Assembly: GCA_017312345.1 (NCBI GenBank)
Contig: BLAA01000001.1
Span: 186,001-250,000 of the forward strand
Direction of reading: 5' to 3'
Source: Candidatus Denitrolinea symbiosum
Lineage (GTDB): Bacteria; Chloroflexota; Anaerolineae; Anaerolineales; Villigracilaceae
Length of the DNA stretch: 64,000 nucleotides
Shown here: piece after piece, positions 16,664-25,968 of the stretch
Position numbering within the stretch: the stretch's first letter is position 1
How the letters are laid out: each line of letters starts with the position of its first letter
Notes under the pieces: model-generated
Told to the model about the DNA's origin: nothing
The model's database searches: none
The model's input: the letters and a program-made list of their open reading frames with translations, nothing else
Program-made: the position numbers and the translations under genes

Positions 16664-17566
16664 TCATCGATCGTGCACGTCGCGCATCGAGATCTCGTCG
16701 TCCACCGGCTCGAGATGCGTTTGGACGATGGTGTCTGCCAGCTCCCGGCGGATGTCGCCCTCGAAATCCTCGGCGATGTGGTGCGCGTCGTGGAGCGTCC
16801 ACGCGCCCGGCGCCAGCATATGCACCGACACGAAGCGCCGCGCCGCGGCCTGCCGCGTCCGCAGGGCGTGAAAAGCCACGCCGCGCTCGCGGTATCTGGA
16901 CATGACCGCTTCGATGACTTTCAATTCCGCCTCGGGCAGCGACGCGTCCATCAACCCCGCCACCGACCGCCGGAGCAGCTGATACGCCGTCCGGATGATG
17001 TTCAACCCGACGAGGATCGCGATGATCGGGTCGAGCGGCTGCCAGTGAGTCACGGCCACCACGCCCACCCCCGCGATGACTCCGACGGACGTCCACACGT
17101 CCGTCATCAGGTGATGCGCGTCGGCCTCCAGGGTGATGGAATGGGCCCGCTTGCCGGCCGCAAAGAGGACGCGCGCCGCGGCAAAATTGACCAGCGAGGC
17201 GGCCGCCGAAACGAGCAGGCCGGTCCCCAGTTGTTCGAGCGGCTGCGGATCCAGGAAGCGCTGGACGGCGGCGACGATGATCCCGCCGGCCGCGATGAGG
17301 ATGAGAATCCCCTCGACGGCGCTCGAAAAATATTCGGCCTTGCTGTGGCCGTAGGCGTGATCTTCGTCCGCGGGGCGCGCCGCCACCGTCAACATCGCCA
17401 GCGCCATCACGCCCGCCGCCAGGTTCACGAGCGACTCGACCGCGTCCGATAGAAAACCGACCGAATTGGTCAGCAGATACGCGCCCGACTTAAGCGTGAG
17501 GGTCAAGAGCGAGGCGCCGATCGAAATCCACGCGAAACGCGTCAGAGAGGAACGATTCTCCGTCAT
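16664..17566 (-). CDS. Cation diffusion facilitator (CDF) transporter
   Basis: Exports divalent metals (Zn, Fe, Co, Mn) in exchange for protons at the cytoplasmic membrane. The 300-residue protein has six predicted transmembrane helices; the paired metal-site motifs HAYGHSKAEYF and HHLMTDVWTS carry the H/D ligands of helices 2 and 5; a cytoplasmic C-terminal domain follows, with metal-binding histidines (TLHDAHHIAEDFE). ATG 17566 is chosen because TATAAT on the minus strand ends six bases earlier, giving a leaderless start. It is divergent from the kinase gene at 17605. Confidence 0.92.
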   Translation of the reverse strand: MTENRSSLTRFAWISIGASLLTLTLKSGAYLLTNSVGFLSDAVESLVNLAAGVMALAMLTVAARPADEDHAYGHSKAEYFSSAVEGILILIAAGGIIVAAVQRFLDPQPLEQLGTGLLVSAAASLVNFAAARVLFAAGKRAHSITLEADAHHLMTDVWTSVGVIAGVGVVAVTHWQPLDPIIAILVGLNIIRTAYQLLRRSVAGLMDASLPEAELKVIEAVMSRYRERGVAFHALRTRQAAARRFVSVHMLAPGAWTLHDAHHIAEDFEGDIRRELADTIVQTHLEPVDDEISMRDVHDR

Positions 17567-17604
17567 GCGCCCATTATAGTCCCCGCGGCAGTACAATCAA
17601 CCCC

Positions 17605-18552
17605 ATGACCCTGCCCGCCTCATCCAGCCTTAAAGAAAACCTGGCCGCCGCCTTTGGACGCGCCGCCGCCGAGGAGTGGATCGCCAGCCTGCCGCGCCTT
17701 CTGGCTGGGGCCGCCGCGCGCTGGGACCTCCGGCTGGGCGCGCCCGTGGACGGGCTCTCCTACAATTACGTCTGTTCCGCCCGCCGACCCGCCGCGGACG
17801 GCCGCGAAAGCGAAGTCATCCTGAAGATCGGCATCCCCAACCGCGAACTCGCCAGCGAGATCGAATGTCTCAAAGCCTGGGGCAGAATGGCCGACTGCCC
17901 GGCAGTCCGCCTCCTCGAGTCCGACGCCGCCAACGGCCTGCTCCTGCTCGAACGTCTCTGCCCCGGCCAGACCCTCGCCGCCGTCGCCGACGACGACCGC
18001 GCGACCAGCCTGGCCGCAGACGTGATGCCGCGCCTGTGGGTCCCCGCCTCGCAAATGGACGGGCGCTTTCCAAACAGCCGTCCGTTCATTTTGCTGAAAG
18101 ACTGGTTCGCCGAGCTGCAAAACCTGCGGGCGCGCTTTGGCGGGAAGAGCGGCCCCTTCCCCGCGCGCCTCGTCGAAACCGCCGAGGCGCTCATCCGCGA
18201 CCTGTTCGCCGAAGAGGAAGAGTGGCTGATCCACGGCGACTATCATCATTACAACATCCTTTCGCACGGGGACGAGTGGCGCGTGATCGACCCGAAGGGC
18301 GTCGTCGGGGCGCGCGAGTACGAAGCCGCGCCGTTCATGCTCAATCCCGCCTACCGGCCGCGCCCAGACATCAGGCGCGAGACCCTCCGCCGCCTCGACA
18401 TCTTCTCCGAGCGCGGCGGCCTCGACCGTCGGCGGCTCTGGGCCTGGACGGTGGCGCATTCGCTCCTCTCCGCCTGGTGGGATTTGCAGGAGGACGGCAC
18501 AGGCGGCGAATTCGCCATCGCGTGCGGCGAGACGTTTTTGGAACTGCGTTGA
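17605..18552 (+). CDS. APH(6)/hydroxyurea-type antibiotic kinase
   Basis: Kinase-fold enzyme of 315 residues related to streptomycin 6-phosphotransferases. The catalytic loop is LIHGDYHHYNIL and the metal-binding motif is VIDPKGVVG, both standard for this family; an N-terminal lobe with EVILKIGIP supplies the ATP-binding lysine. Real substrates of chromosomal homologues are often unknown, so resistance should not be assumed. TACAAT at 17590-17595 is the likely -10. It lies divergent from the CDF transporter. Confidence 0.82.
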   Translation: MTLPASSSLKENLAAAFGRAAAEEWIASLPRLLAGAAARWDLRLGAPVDGLSYNYVCSARRPAADGRESEVILKIGIPNRELASEIECLKAWGRMADCPAVRLLESDAANGLLLLERLCPGQTLAAVADDDRATSLAADVMPRLWVPASQMDGRFPNSRPFILLKDWFAELQNLRARFGGKSGPFPARLVETAEALIRDLFAEEEEWLIHGDYHHYNILSHGDEWRVIDPKGVVGAREYEAAPFMLNPAYRPRPDIRRETLRRLDIFSERGGLDRRRLWAWTVAHSLLSAWWDLQEDGTGGEFAIACGETFLELR

Positions 18553-18642
18553 ACGGGACGCGGAGGCAGGCGGGGAAAGTTTCCGCGCGCCGCCCGTCTG
18601 CGTTTTCGGGACGCGGGTTTCCCGCAGTGATAAAATACCGCC

Positions 18643-19377
18643 ATGAAAGAATTCATCTATTCCCGCAACGCCGTGTACGAAGTCCTGCGCGCCGGGCGCA
18701 GGGACGTTTTTGAAATCCAGATCGCCGAGGGCGCGCAGGAAAAGGGCAGGGTCAGCGAGATCGTCGAACTGGCGAAACGGCGCAAGGTCAAAGTGACGCG
18801 GGCGCCGCGCGCCCGGCTGGACAAAATCCACGAGAACCACCAGGGCGTGGTCGCGGAAGCAAGCAAGTATCCCTACTCGGACGTGATCGAGATCCTCGAG
18901 CGCGCCCGTCAAAAGAACGAACCGCCCTTCGTGCTGATCCTCGATTCCCTGCAAGACCCGCAAAATTTCGGGACGCTGCTTCGCACCGCGGAGGCGGTGG
19001 GCGCGCACGGAGTCGTCATCCCGCTGGCGCGGACGGTGGAGGTGACGCCCGCGGTCGTCAACGCGTCGTCGGGCGCGAGCGAACACCTGCTGATCGCGCA
19101 GTCGAATCTCTCGCAGGCGATGGACGCGCTCAAAGACGCGGAAACGTGGATCGTCGGCCTCGACCAGCGCGGGGTCGGGATGGAAGCGGGGTCGCGTCAC
19201 CTGCGCGGCGCGCTGGGACTTGTCGTCGGCTCGGAGGGCGAGGGTCTGCACGAGCTCACGCGCAAGAAGTGCGACATCCTGATGAGCCTGCCGATGCGCG
19301 GCGAAATCGAGTCGTTGAACGCGGCGGTGGCGGGGTCCGTCGCGCTGTATCTGGCATATCTGGCGCGGACGGGATGA
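18643..19377 (+). CDS. rlmB: 23S rRNA 2'-O-methyltransferase, RlmB/TrmH (SpoU) family
   Basis: SAM-dependent ribose methyltransferase of the trefoil-knot SPOUT class. The 244-residue protein has an N-terminal RNA-binding domain (MKEFIYSRNAVYEVLR, ENHQGVVAEA) and the knot motifs LDSLQDPQNFGTLLRTAEA, LVVGSEGEGLHELT and LPMRGEIESLNAAVAGSVA. The pattern matches RlmB (G2251 of 23S rRNA) well, but other TrmH-type targets cannot be excluded. TAAAAT ends six bases before the ATG with no Shine-Dalgarno, again indicating a leaderless message. Confidence 0.88.
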   Translation: MKEFIYSRNAVYEVLRAGRRDVFEIQIAEGAQEKGRVSEIVELAKRRKVKVTRAPRARLDKIHENHQGVVAEASKYPYSDVIEILERARQKNEPPFVLILDSLQDPQNFGTLLRTAEAVGAHGVVIPLARTVEVTPAVVNASSGASEHLLIAQSNLSQAMDALKDAETWIVGLDQRGVGMEAGSRHLRGALGLVVGSEGEGLHELTRKKCDILMSLPMRGEIESLNAAVAGSVALYLAYLARTG

Positions 19378-19422
19378 CCGTCCGCGCGGCATCTTAAATT
19401 CAACCAGGAGAGCATCGGCGAT

Positions 19423-20739
19423 ATGACTGCGTATCATTTTCCGAAAGGGTTTTTGTGGGGGACGGCGACGGCCGCGCACCAGGTGGAGGGGAACAACACG
19501 AACAACCAATGGTGGAAGTGGGAGCAGGAGGGACGCTGCAACGGCGCGTCCGGGCTCGCCTGCGATTGGTGGGGCGGACGCTGGCGCGAGGACTTCGACC
19601 GCGCCGCGGAGGGCGGGCAGAACGCGCACCGTTTCTCGGTGGAGTGGAGCCGCATCCAGCCCGCGCCCGACAGGTGGGACGAGGACGCGTTGGAAAAATA
19701 CCGCGCCATGCTGCGCGGGTTGAAAGAGCGCGGCATGACTCCGCTGGTGACGCTGCATCATTTCACCGATCCGCTTTGGGTGGAGGAACGCGGCGGATGG
19801 GAGAACGAGGAGACCGCCGCGTTGTTCGCGAAGTTCGTCCGCAAGACGGTGGAGGCGCTGAAGGAGTATTGTACGCTGTGGGTGACGATCAACGAGCCGA
19901 ACGTCTACGCGTTGAGCGGATACGTTGACGGCGCGTTCCCGCCCGGCGTCAACGACTTGAAGCGCGCCATCCAGGTGGAGGCGAACATGCTGCGCGGGCA
20001 TGCCGCCGCGTACCGCGTCATCCACGAGGTACAGCGCGAGGCGCGCGTGGGATACGCGCTGCATTACCGTCCGATGGTCGCGAAGTCGCGGTCGCCGCTG
20101 GACCAATGGATGCGGAACATCCGCTATTCGGGGATCAACATGGCATTCCCGTCGGGGATCGGCGCGGGCGTGTTGAAGTCGCCGGTCGGCAATGTGTCCA
20201 TCCCTGAGGCGAAGGGGACGCAGGATTTCTTCGGCCTTAATTATTACTCGCAGGACACCATCTCGTTCAGCCTGCGGAATCGCAAGGAACTCTTCACGCA
20301 TACGGGCTATCCCGAAGGCGCCGACTTCAGCGAGAATAAATTTATCGCCAATCTCCCGGACGGTTTTTTCGACTCGCTGAAATGGGCGGCGCGGACGTAT
20401 CCCAACCTGCCGATCCTCGTCACCGAAAATGGCGTGGAAGATTCCAAAGACGCGATGCGCCCGCGCTACCTGGCCCAGCACATCCACGCCATGTGGCGCG
20501 CCGTCAACTTTAACTGGCCGGTCAAGGGATATTTCCACTGGTCGCTGGTGGACAACTACGAATGGGAGCGCGGCTGGACTCAACGCTTCGGACTGTGGGC
20601 GCTCGATCCTGAGACGCAGAAGCGGACCAAACGCCCCAGCGCGGACCTCTACGCGGCGATCTGTCGCGAGAACGGACTCTCGTCCGAGATGGTGACGCAG
20701 TATTGTCCCGAGGTATTCGACAAACTATTTCCGTCGTGA
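19423..20739 (+). CDS. Family 1 glycoside hydrolase (beta-glucosidase type)
   Basis: Retaining beta-glycosidase of 438 residues. It has the N-terminal GH1 signature FLWGTATAAHQVEG, the catalytic acid/base in TINEPN, the nucleophile in VTENG and the substrate-binding end SLVDNYEWERG. No signal peptide, so it acts on imported oligosaccharides in the cytoplasm. A good ribosome site (CCAGGAGAGC) precedes the ATG. No sugar transporter is adjacent, so the substrate cannot be inferred from context. Confidence 0.93.
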   Translation: MTAYHFPKGFLWGTATAAHQVEGNNTNNQWWKWEQEGRCNGASGLACDWWGGRWREDFDRAAEGGQNAHRFSVEWSRIQPAPDRWDEDALEKYRAMLRGLKERGMTPLVTLHHFTDPLWVEERGGWENEETAALFAKFVRKTVEALKEYCTLWVTINEPNVYALSGYVDGAFPPGVNDLKRAIQVEANMLRGHAAAYRVIHEVQREARVGYALHYRPMVAKSRSPLDQWMRNIRYSGINMAFPSGIGAGVLKSPVGNVSIPEAKGTQDFFGLNYYSQDTISFSLRNRKELFTHTGYPEGADFSENKFIANLPDGFFDSLKWAARTYPNLPILVTENGVEDSKDAMRPRYLAQHIHAMWRAVNFNWPVKGYFHWSLVDNYEWERGWTQRFGLWALDPETQKRTKRPSADLYAAICRENGLSSEMVTQYCPEVFDKLFPS

Positions 20740-20799
20740 GAATCACGAAGCGCGTAACGCAACCATCTCCAATCTCCTATTACCAATCACCAATCACCA

Positions 20800-21690
20800 A
20801 TGACCGCTTTTACCTTTCCTGTCGTCACCATCCGTCCCGCGCTGCCGCGCGATAAAGCCGACGTGGCTGAGTTCACCAAATTCATCTGGGACGGTCACGA
20901 TTACGTCGGCGAGGCCTTCCCCGAATGGCTCGCCGACCCGCAGGGAATCCTGCTCGCAGCCGAATACGCCGGTCGCTGCGTGGGCTGTGCGAAAGTGACG
21001 CGGATCGCGCCCGGCCAGTGGTGGCTGGAGGGATTCCGCGTCGATCCGCAGTTTCAGGGCTGGAAGATCGGTTCGCGGCTCGACGCAGCCTGCAACGCGT
21101 GGTGGGACGCCCACGGCGACGGGACGCTCCGCCTGCTGACCAGTTCGCGGCGCGTCAAAGTGCATCACCTGAGCGAGGAGAGGGGATTCCGCAAACTGGG
21201 CGAGGCGCTTTATCTCGAAGCGGAACCGCTGGACGAACCCTCCGACGCGTTCGCGGCGATGAAGCCCGAGGAAGCGGACGAGGCGGCGGCCTTCTGTCTG
21301 CGCGTCGCGCCGGGACGGTTGATGGGCGTCGGCTGGAAATTTGCCGCGCCGAATCCCGTCAGTCTGCGCGAGGCGGCCGAGGCGGGACTCGCTTTCTGGT
21401 GGCGCGGGCGGACGGGATTCCTGTCGGCGTGGGCGGACGACGATGAGCGGGGAGACCGCCTCACGGTAGGGTTGGAGGCGTGCGCGGGAGGGAGTCGAGT
21501 CGAGTTGTTGAAAGATTTTCGTCGGTTGGCGTCCGCGCGTGGGATGATCGCGGCGGGATGGATGAGCCAGGAGGACGAGGAATCGTCCCGCGCGTTGGAA
21601 GAGGCCGGTTATAAGCGCGACTGGGACGATTCGGGGTTTTTATACGAGCGGGGGCGGCCGGCGATGACGGGCGGCGCGGCCGGCCTTTAG
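20800..21690 (+). CDS. GNAT-family N-acetyltransferase
   Basis: A 296-residue protein with an N-terminal GNAT fold: FRVDPQFQGWKIGSRLDAA is the acetyl-CoA pyrophosphate-binding motif A, preceded by the ILLAAEYAGRCVGCAKV strand pair. The C-terminal half resembles a second, degenerate GNAT-like domain. The substrate is unknown. The start codon lies within a short-word array (20766-20800, ATTACCAATCACCAATG type), so the repeat supplies the 5' leader and even the ATG; no Shine-Dalgarno is evident. Confidence 0.82.
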   Translation: MTAFTFPVVTIRPALPRDKADVAEFTKFIWDGHDYVGEAFPEWLADPQGILLAAEYAGRCVGCAKVTRIAPGQWWLEGFRVDPQFQGWKIGSRLDAACNAWWDAHGDGTLRLLTSSRRVKVHHLSEERGFRKLGEALYLEAEPLDEPSDAFAAMKPEEADEAAAFCLRVAPGRLMGVGWKFAAPNPVSLREAAEAGLAFWWRGRTGFLSAWADDDERGDRLTVGLEACAGGSRVELLKDFRRLASARGMIAAGWMSQEDEESSRALEEAGYKRDWDDSGFLYERGRPAMTGGAAGL

Positions 21691-21740
21691 GAATCCAAAC
21701 GCGCGTCGACGACGATCCCCCTTTGAAAATGGACGCGGTT

Positions 21741-22181
21741 TTAGCGCGCCATTTCTCCGTTTTTCAGGCTCGCCGTCACCTGTTCGCGATAGCCGACCGT
21801 GTTGTAGGTGCAGAAGGGGATCATCCGCCCGTCGGGGATCAGGAATTCGACGCAGCATTTCATGGCGTTCTTCACGTTGAAGGTGTACGGGTCCATGAAA
21901 TCGCGCGTGTTGATCATGAAGATGTGGCGTCCCAGGTCGCGCGGGGAGTGGTCGCCGAGCGGCAGATGGGAGTGGCAGGAGACGCAGCGCTGACCGGCGC
22001 GCGTCTCTTCCATCGTGTGATGTTCGCCGTCTCCGTTTGACTTGCCCTTGAGCATATTGGCGATGTCCAGCGCGGCCTCGTCCGAACCGACTTTGGCGGA
22101 ACTGCTCCACAGGCGTTCGAGCATGACGGGCTGGGGGCAAATAGCATTGACGCCTTTCGGTCCATGAGCGCCGGCCAGCAA
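21741..22181 (-). pseudogene. C-terminal remnant of a radical SAM protein
   Basis: A 146-codon frame resembling only the C-terminal end of large radical SAM enzymes of the COG1964/SPASM kind: RCVSCHSHLPLGD, then DPYTFNVKNAMKCCVEF, then PDGRMIPFCTYNTVGYRE. The CxxxCxxC SAM-cluster domain that should precede it is absent, and upstream sequence is a gene on the other strand that overlaps it by 18 bases. I read this as a gene cut by rearrangement. A short intact protein of unknown role is less likely. Confidence 0.55.
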
Positions 22182-22949
22182 GCGGCGCAGGTCGTGGCGG
22201 GGTTGTACGTCAAACCAGCCTATATGCTTCTCGCCGCTTTTTTGATCGTTCTCTTGTGGAATCAGTCGGCGCGTCCGATGCGCGCTCTGCTATGGGGATT
22301 GATCGCTTTCCAGGTTGGCGAAACGTTCTGCGCCGTCAACTTCATCGCCTATCGGCACCAATCGCTTATCTCTGAATATTTGCACAGTTACGGCATGGTC
22401 CTGGCGTTCGGCTTGCTGACTTATTCCCTGCTCGAAGTGTTGGACCTTCGCTTCCATCTGAATCGGCATCAATCTACCGTGCGCCGCGCGGGGATTTTTA
22501 CCGCCTTTATGACCGCCATCCTGGCGTTTCTTCCCTTGACGGCTTCGCTCTCGCCGACTGAATATCAAACGCGGTTGTTCGGCGTCTCTTACGCGTACGC
22601 GCGCTTCGGCTTCTACCAATGGTACGAAGCGCGCCTGCTTCCCTGGCTGGCGTTCTCCTGCCTGACGGCGGCCGGATTGACGATTCTGTTTCAAAAGGAC
22701 GCGCCGCTTTCCAACGCGGCCAAAGCGCTTTTTTCGGCGGGCGTGGGCGCGTTGGGATTTTCCTTTTTCCGCGTAACGCTGGGGGCGCTCTACGCCGATC
22801 AATTGGTGTGGTTCGAATTCTGGGAGGAGTTGACCGAATTAATGATGGTCGTCGCGGTGACGTTCATCCTGTGGCAATACCAGCCATCCATGTTCAAAAA
22901 ATTCTTTGCGGCGCTGCGCGGCGTCATAGGCCAGGGCGGTGCCAAATAA
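22164..22949 (+). CDS. Polytopic membrane protein, possibly N-terminally truncated
   Basis: A 261-residue protein with about seven hydrophobic helices (for example YMLLAAFLIVLLW, LAFGLLTYSLLEVL, AGIFTAFMTAILAFL, AVTFILW). It contains conserved-looking polar residues near helix ends (GETFCAVNFIAYRH, LHSYGM). I do not recognise a family. The first residues overlap the remnant radical SAM gene head to head, so this gene may have lost its true 5' part at the same break point. A strong perfect-palindrome terminator follows. Confidence 0.7.
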   Translation: MSAGQQAAQVVAGLYVKPAYMLLAAFLIVLLWNQSARPMRALLWGLIAFQVGETFCAVNFIAYRHQSLISEYLHSYGMVLAFGLLTYSLLEVLDLRFHLNRHQSTVRRAGIFTAFMTAILAFLPLTASLSPTEYQTRLFGVSYAYARFGFYQWYEARLLPWLAFSCLTAAGLTILFQKDAPLSNAAKALFSAGVGALGFSFFRVTLGALYADQLVWFEFWEELTELMMVVAVTFILWQYQPSMFKKFFAALRGVIGQGGAK

Positions 22950-22972
22950 CGATCGGCTTTCAGCTAAAAATC

Positions 22973-22998
22973 AACAGCCTCCCGCGCGGGAGGCTGTT
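22973..22998. terminator. Perfect palindromic terminator
   Basis: A 26-base perfect inverted repeat (AACAGCCTCCCGC and its complement) between convergent genes, ending in T-rich sequence. Confidence 0.85.
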
Positions 22999-23016
22999 TG
23001 CGTAAAACGGGTAAAA

Positions 23017-23175
23017 CTACATTCCCAGGAACGAGAACACGGCGTAGCCGAGGGCGAAGATCCCGCCTACGATCGCATACGCCCCGAAGAAGGGGATGAA
23101 GGCCGAAAGGCCCATCCACAGGAAGAATAACCACATGCACCAGCCAGAGATGGTTTTGGGAAGACTGATTTTCAT
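23017..23175 (-). CDS. Small membrane protein (52 residues)
   Basis: A short frame with a strong AAAGGAGCG ribosome site. It starts MKISLPKTISGWCMW and then contains two hydrophobic helices (LFFLWMGLSAFIPFF and IVGGIFALGYAVFSFLGM). It shares a bidirectional terminator with the convergent membrane protein gene. Function unknown; the quality of the ribosome site and the coherent two-helix hydrophobic pattern are the support. Confidence 0.65.
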   Translation of the reverse strand: MKISLPKTISGWCMWLFFLWMGLSAFIPFFGAYAIVGGIFALGYAVFSFLGM

Positions 23176-23426
23176 TTTACGCTCCTTTGGAGAATGGGAT
23201 TGGGTACTGTCAGCGAGACAGTCCTGTCAATAAAACCCAAAGTCAAAAAAGAGGTTACGAGGATTTCGCAGCTTTTCTGAAACCCGCCGTGGATTCGCTC
23301 GCCTTGACAATGGCATCGGGAGAGCCCTCTCATTTGCGCTGAAGCGCAAGAGACGCGAAACGAAAGATGAGAAAAACGAATTTAAGCGTTTATAATAACG
23401 CCCATCACCCACCAAAGGAGATTCAA

Positions 23427-24011
23427 ATGGATATTACTTGTAAAAATTGCAACAAACCCTTCAACGCCAACCCCCTCGAGATCGCCAGCGCGAATGTCAA
23501 TTTTTCTTTGGGACGCAAACATATTTTTTATTGCGATCACTGCAAAGCGGAGAATCCGCTGAGCAAAGAGGAGTTCAACGCCATCAAGGAAGGGAAAACG
23601 ACCGCCGCGCCGACCGCTTCCGGCGGCGTCAAACCGGCTGCCGCTCCCCAAGCTGTAGCCGCCGCGCCTGCTCCTAAACCTGCGGCTGCCGCGCCCCAAC
23701 CGGCGATCCGACCCGATGTCCGCCCCCCGGCTGCCGCGCCCGCGCCCAACCCGTTGCTCCGGCCGGCGGCCGCACCGGATACGGAAAAACCCGCCGCATC
23801 CCAGCCCAAAGAAGGGACCGTGAACGTGCGCAGCCTGCGCGTCCGCAAGGACCACAACACCAGCGCCGAGATTGTCGCCGGGCTGTCCTATGGCGACCAG
23901 GTGAAGATTCTCTCCACCTGGACCGACGGCAAGAACACCTGGGCTGAGATCGCGCCCGGTCAATGGGCCGCCATCGAACACAACGGCGAAAAGATGATCG
24001 AAGTCGCGTGA
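23427..24011 (+). CDS. Zinc-ribbon protein with C-terminal SH3-like domain
   Basis: A 194-residue protein in three parts: an N-terminal zinc ribbon (ITCKNCNKPFN and FYCDHCKAEN), an Ala/Pro-rich linker of about 85 residues, and a bacterial SH3 domain (GTVNVRSLRVRKDHNTSAEI, VKILSTWTDGKNTWAEIAPGQWAA). The SH3 part suggests protein or cell-wall binding, but there is no signal peptide. ATG 23427 has an AAAGGAG box and TATAAT about 33 bases upstream; the longer frame begins on the promoter and is rejected. The 250 bases upstream hold only promoter sequence and a small hairpin. Confidence 0.8.
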   Translation: MDITCKNCNKPFNANPLEIASANVNFSLGRKHIFYCDHCKAENPLSKEEFNAIKEGKTTAAPTASGGVKPAAAPQAVAAAPAPKPAAAAPQPAIRPDVRPPAAAPAPNPLLRPAAAPDTEKPAASQPKEGTVNVRSLRVRKDHNTSAEIVAGLSYGDQVKILSTWTDGKNTWAEIAPGQWAAIEHNGEKMIEVA

Positions 24012-24042
24012 GGTTCGAGCGCGCCAACGCTTCAAAAAGGAC

Positions 24043-24074
24043 GAGGACGGCGTTTCAGCCGTCCTCATTTTTTA
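24043..24074 (+). terminator. Terminator after the SH3 protein gene
   Basis: Nine-bp stem GAGGACGGC/GCCGTCCTC followed by ATTTTTTT. Confidence 0.85.
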
Positions 24075-24099
24075 ACATGGTAAAATCCAAATCGCTCCC

Positions 24100-25863
24100 A
24101 TGACCACCGCATCCCTGCCCGCAGAATTCACCCTCGTCCGCAAATACACCGTAAACCGCGCCAGCCCGGCGCGCTGGATCGTTTCCCATTCGCTCCGCTA
24201 CTGGCCGATCCTCCTGCTCCTCATCGTCGGCGCGTACGGCAACGGCGCGTTGGCGGGCGTCGTCCCGCGCTACGTCGGTCAGGCCTTCGACGACATGCTG
24301 GCCTCGCCGCCCAACCTGAAGGCGCTCCTGCCGCTGGCGTTCGCCATCGGGATCTCCCAGATCGTCCGCGGCGTGCTGCAATTTGGACGCAACTTCGGCG
24401 CGGAACTGATGGCGCAGAAGATCGAGCGCGACATCCGCGACGAACTATACCTGTCCCTGCTCGGCAAGAGCATGACCTTCCACAACCTCCAGCCCGTGGG
24501 CGACACCATGGCGCGCGCCACCAACGACGTGCGCGAGGTCAACTTCATGTTCAGCCCGGGCCTGAACCTCGTCATCGGGTCGTTCTTCTTCATCATCGTC
24601 CCGCTCTACGCCAGCCCGGCCATCCACCCGGCCCTCCTGCTGGTCCCCGTCCTCTTCACCGTCGGCTACTTCATCGCGCTCGCCAATTACCTGCGGACGC
24701 TCTCCCCCGTCACCGACGACGTGCGCGCCACCTTCGGAAAAATGAACACGCATCTCTCCGAAGCCCTCGACGGCGTGGAAACGATGAAAGGCGCCGCGCA
24801 GGAAGAGGCCGAGATAGACCGCTTCGTCTCCAACGCCAAACGCGTGCGCGCCGCCTTCGTCCGCCAGGGAGACCTGGAAGCGCGCTTCCTGCCCATGCTC
24901 CTGCTCGGGATCACCTACGCCGCCGGCCTCTTCCACGCCCTCCTGCTCTACCGCGACGGCGCGATCACCGTCGGCCACGTGGTGGCCTACTTTGGCCTGC
25001 TCCGCCTGCTGGACTTCCCCACCTTCGCCTCGATCTTCGCCTACAGCCAGATCTCGCTCGGACTTTCGGGCGCGCGCCGCATCCTCGACCTCATCAACCG
25101 CGAGACCGACCTCGACCAGAACGCGGCCGGCTTCCACAGCAAAATGCGCGGCGACGTGGAATTCAGCGGCGTCTGTTTCGAATACAACGAAGGCGAGAAG
25201 ATTCTCGAAGACATCGCCTTCAAAGTCAGGGCCGGTCAAACCGTGGCCGTCGTCGGGCAGACCGGCGCGGGGAAGACCAGCCTCGTCAAACTCATCAACC
25301 GCACTTACGACGCGCCCTGCGGCCACGTGCGGGTGGACGGCGTGGACGTCCGCGAGTGGAACCTGGCCGCCCTGCGGCAGCAGATCTCCATCATCGAGCA
25401 GGATATCTTCCTCTTCTCGCGCTCCATCGCGGATAATATCGCCTTCGGGAAACCCGGCGCGACGCGTGAAGAAATCGAAGCCGCGGCAAAAGCGGCACAG
25501 GCGCACGAGTTCATCCTTACCTTCGAGCAGGGATACGACACCGTCATCGGCGAGCGCGGCGCGACCCTGTCCGGCGGGCAGCGTCAACGTCTGGCCCTCG
25601 CCCGCGCCTTCCTCACCGACCCGCGCATCCTCATCCTCGACGATTCCACCTCCGCCATAGACAGCGCCACCGAAGACAAGATCCAGCGCGCCATCTCCGC
25701 CGCCTCGCGCGGACGCACCACCTTCATCATCACGCACCGCCTCTCCCAGATCCGCTGGGCCGACCTGATCGTCGTCCTCCGCAAGGGACGCGTGGCCGCC
25801 ATCGGCAGCCACGAAGAGTTGATGAAATCGTCCGAGGCGTATTCGAGGATTTTTCGGGAATAG
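24100..25863 (+). CDS. ABC exporter, fused permease and ATPase
   Basis: Type IV ABC half-transporter of 587 residues that works as a dimer to export lipids, drugs or peptides. The N-terminal part has about six transmembrane helices; the ATPase follows with Walker [10 protein letters not shown], the Q-loop, signature [15 protein letters not shown], Walker [13 protein letters not shown] and the H-loop ITHRL. The residue after the Walker B Asp is D instead of the catalytic E (LDD-S), which in some exporters marks a degenerate site balanced by a partner, yet no second half-transporter is adjacent. TAAAAT lies 13 bases before the ATG. Confidence 0.93.
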   Translation: MTTASLPAEFTLVRKYTVNRASPARWIVSHSLRYWPILLLLIVGAYGNGALAGVVPRYVGQAFDDMLASPPNLKALLPLAFAIGISQIVRGVLQFGRNFGAELMAQKIERDIRDELYLSLLGKSMTFHNLQPVGDTMARATNDVREVNFMFSPGLNLVIGSFFFIIVPLYASPAIHPALLLVPVLFTVGYFIALANYLRTLSPVTDDVRATFGKMNTHLSEALDGVETMKGAAQEEAEIDRFVSNAKRVRAAFVRQGDLEARFLPMLLLGITYAAGLFHALLLYRDGAITVGHVVAYFGLLRLLDFPTFASIFAYSQISLGLSGARRILDLINRETDLDQNAAGFHSKMRGDVEFSGVCFEYNEGEKILEDIAFKVRAGQTVAVVGQTGAGKTSLVKLINRTYDAPCGHVRVDGVDVREWNLAALRQQISIIEQDIFLFSRSIADNIAFGKPGATREEIEAAAKAAQAHEFILTFEQGYDTVIGERGATLSGGQRQRLALARAFLTDPRILILDDSTSAIDSATEDKIQRAISAASRGRTTFIITHRLSQIRWADLIVVLRKGRVAAIGSHEELMKSSEAYSRIFRE

Positions 25864-25883
25864 ACTCTTGCGTCAGTGGATCT

Positions 25884-25925
25884 GGAATCCTGAAGTAGAA
25901 CTTCAGGATTCCTTCCTGCTTTTTT
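25884..25925 (+). terminator. Terminator of the ABC exporter gene
   Basis: Twelve-bp stem GGAATCCTGAAG/CTTCAGGATTCC followed by a TTCCTGCTTTTTT tail. Confidence 0.9.
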
Positions 25926-25968
25926 GAACTCGCGCAAGAGGCCAAACAAATCTCAAAAGGATTGATCC

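Noticed and set aside
17605..18552. A clinically relevant antibiotic-resistance gene
   Set aside because: The fold and motifs match APH(6)-type kinases, but chromosomal relatives often have unknown substrates and there is no mobile context here.
17620..20583. A 987-codon open frame on the minus strand
   Set aside because: It crosses three well-identified plus-strand genes, has no recognisable domain and is Arg/Ala/Pro/Gly-rich, the usual shadow of high-GC third codon positions.
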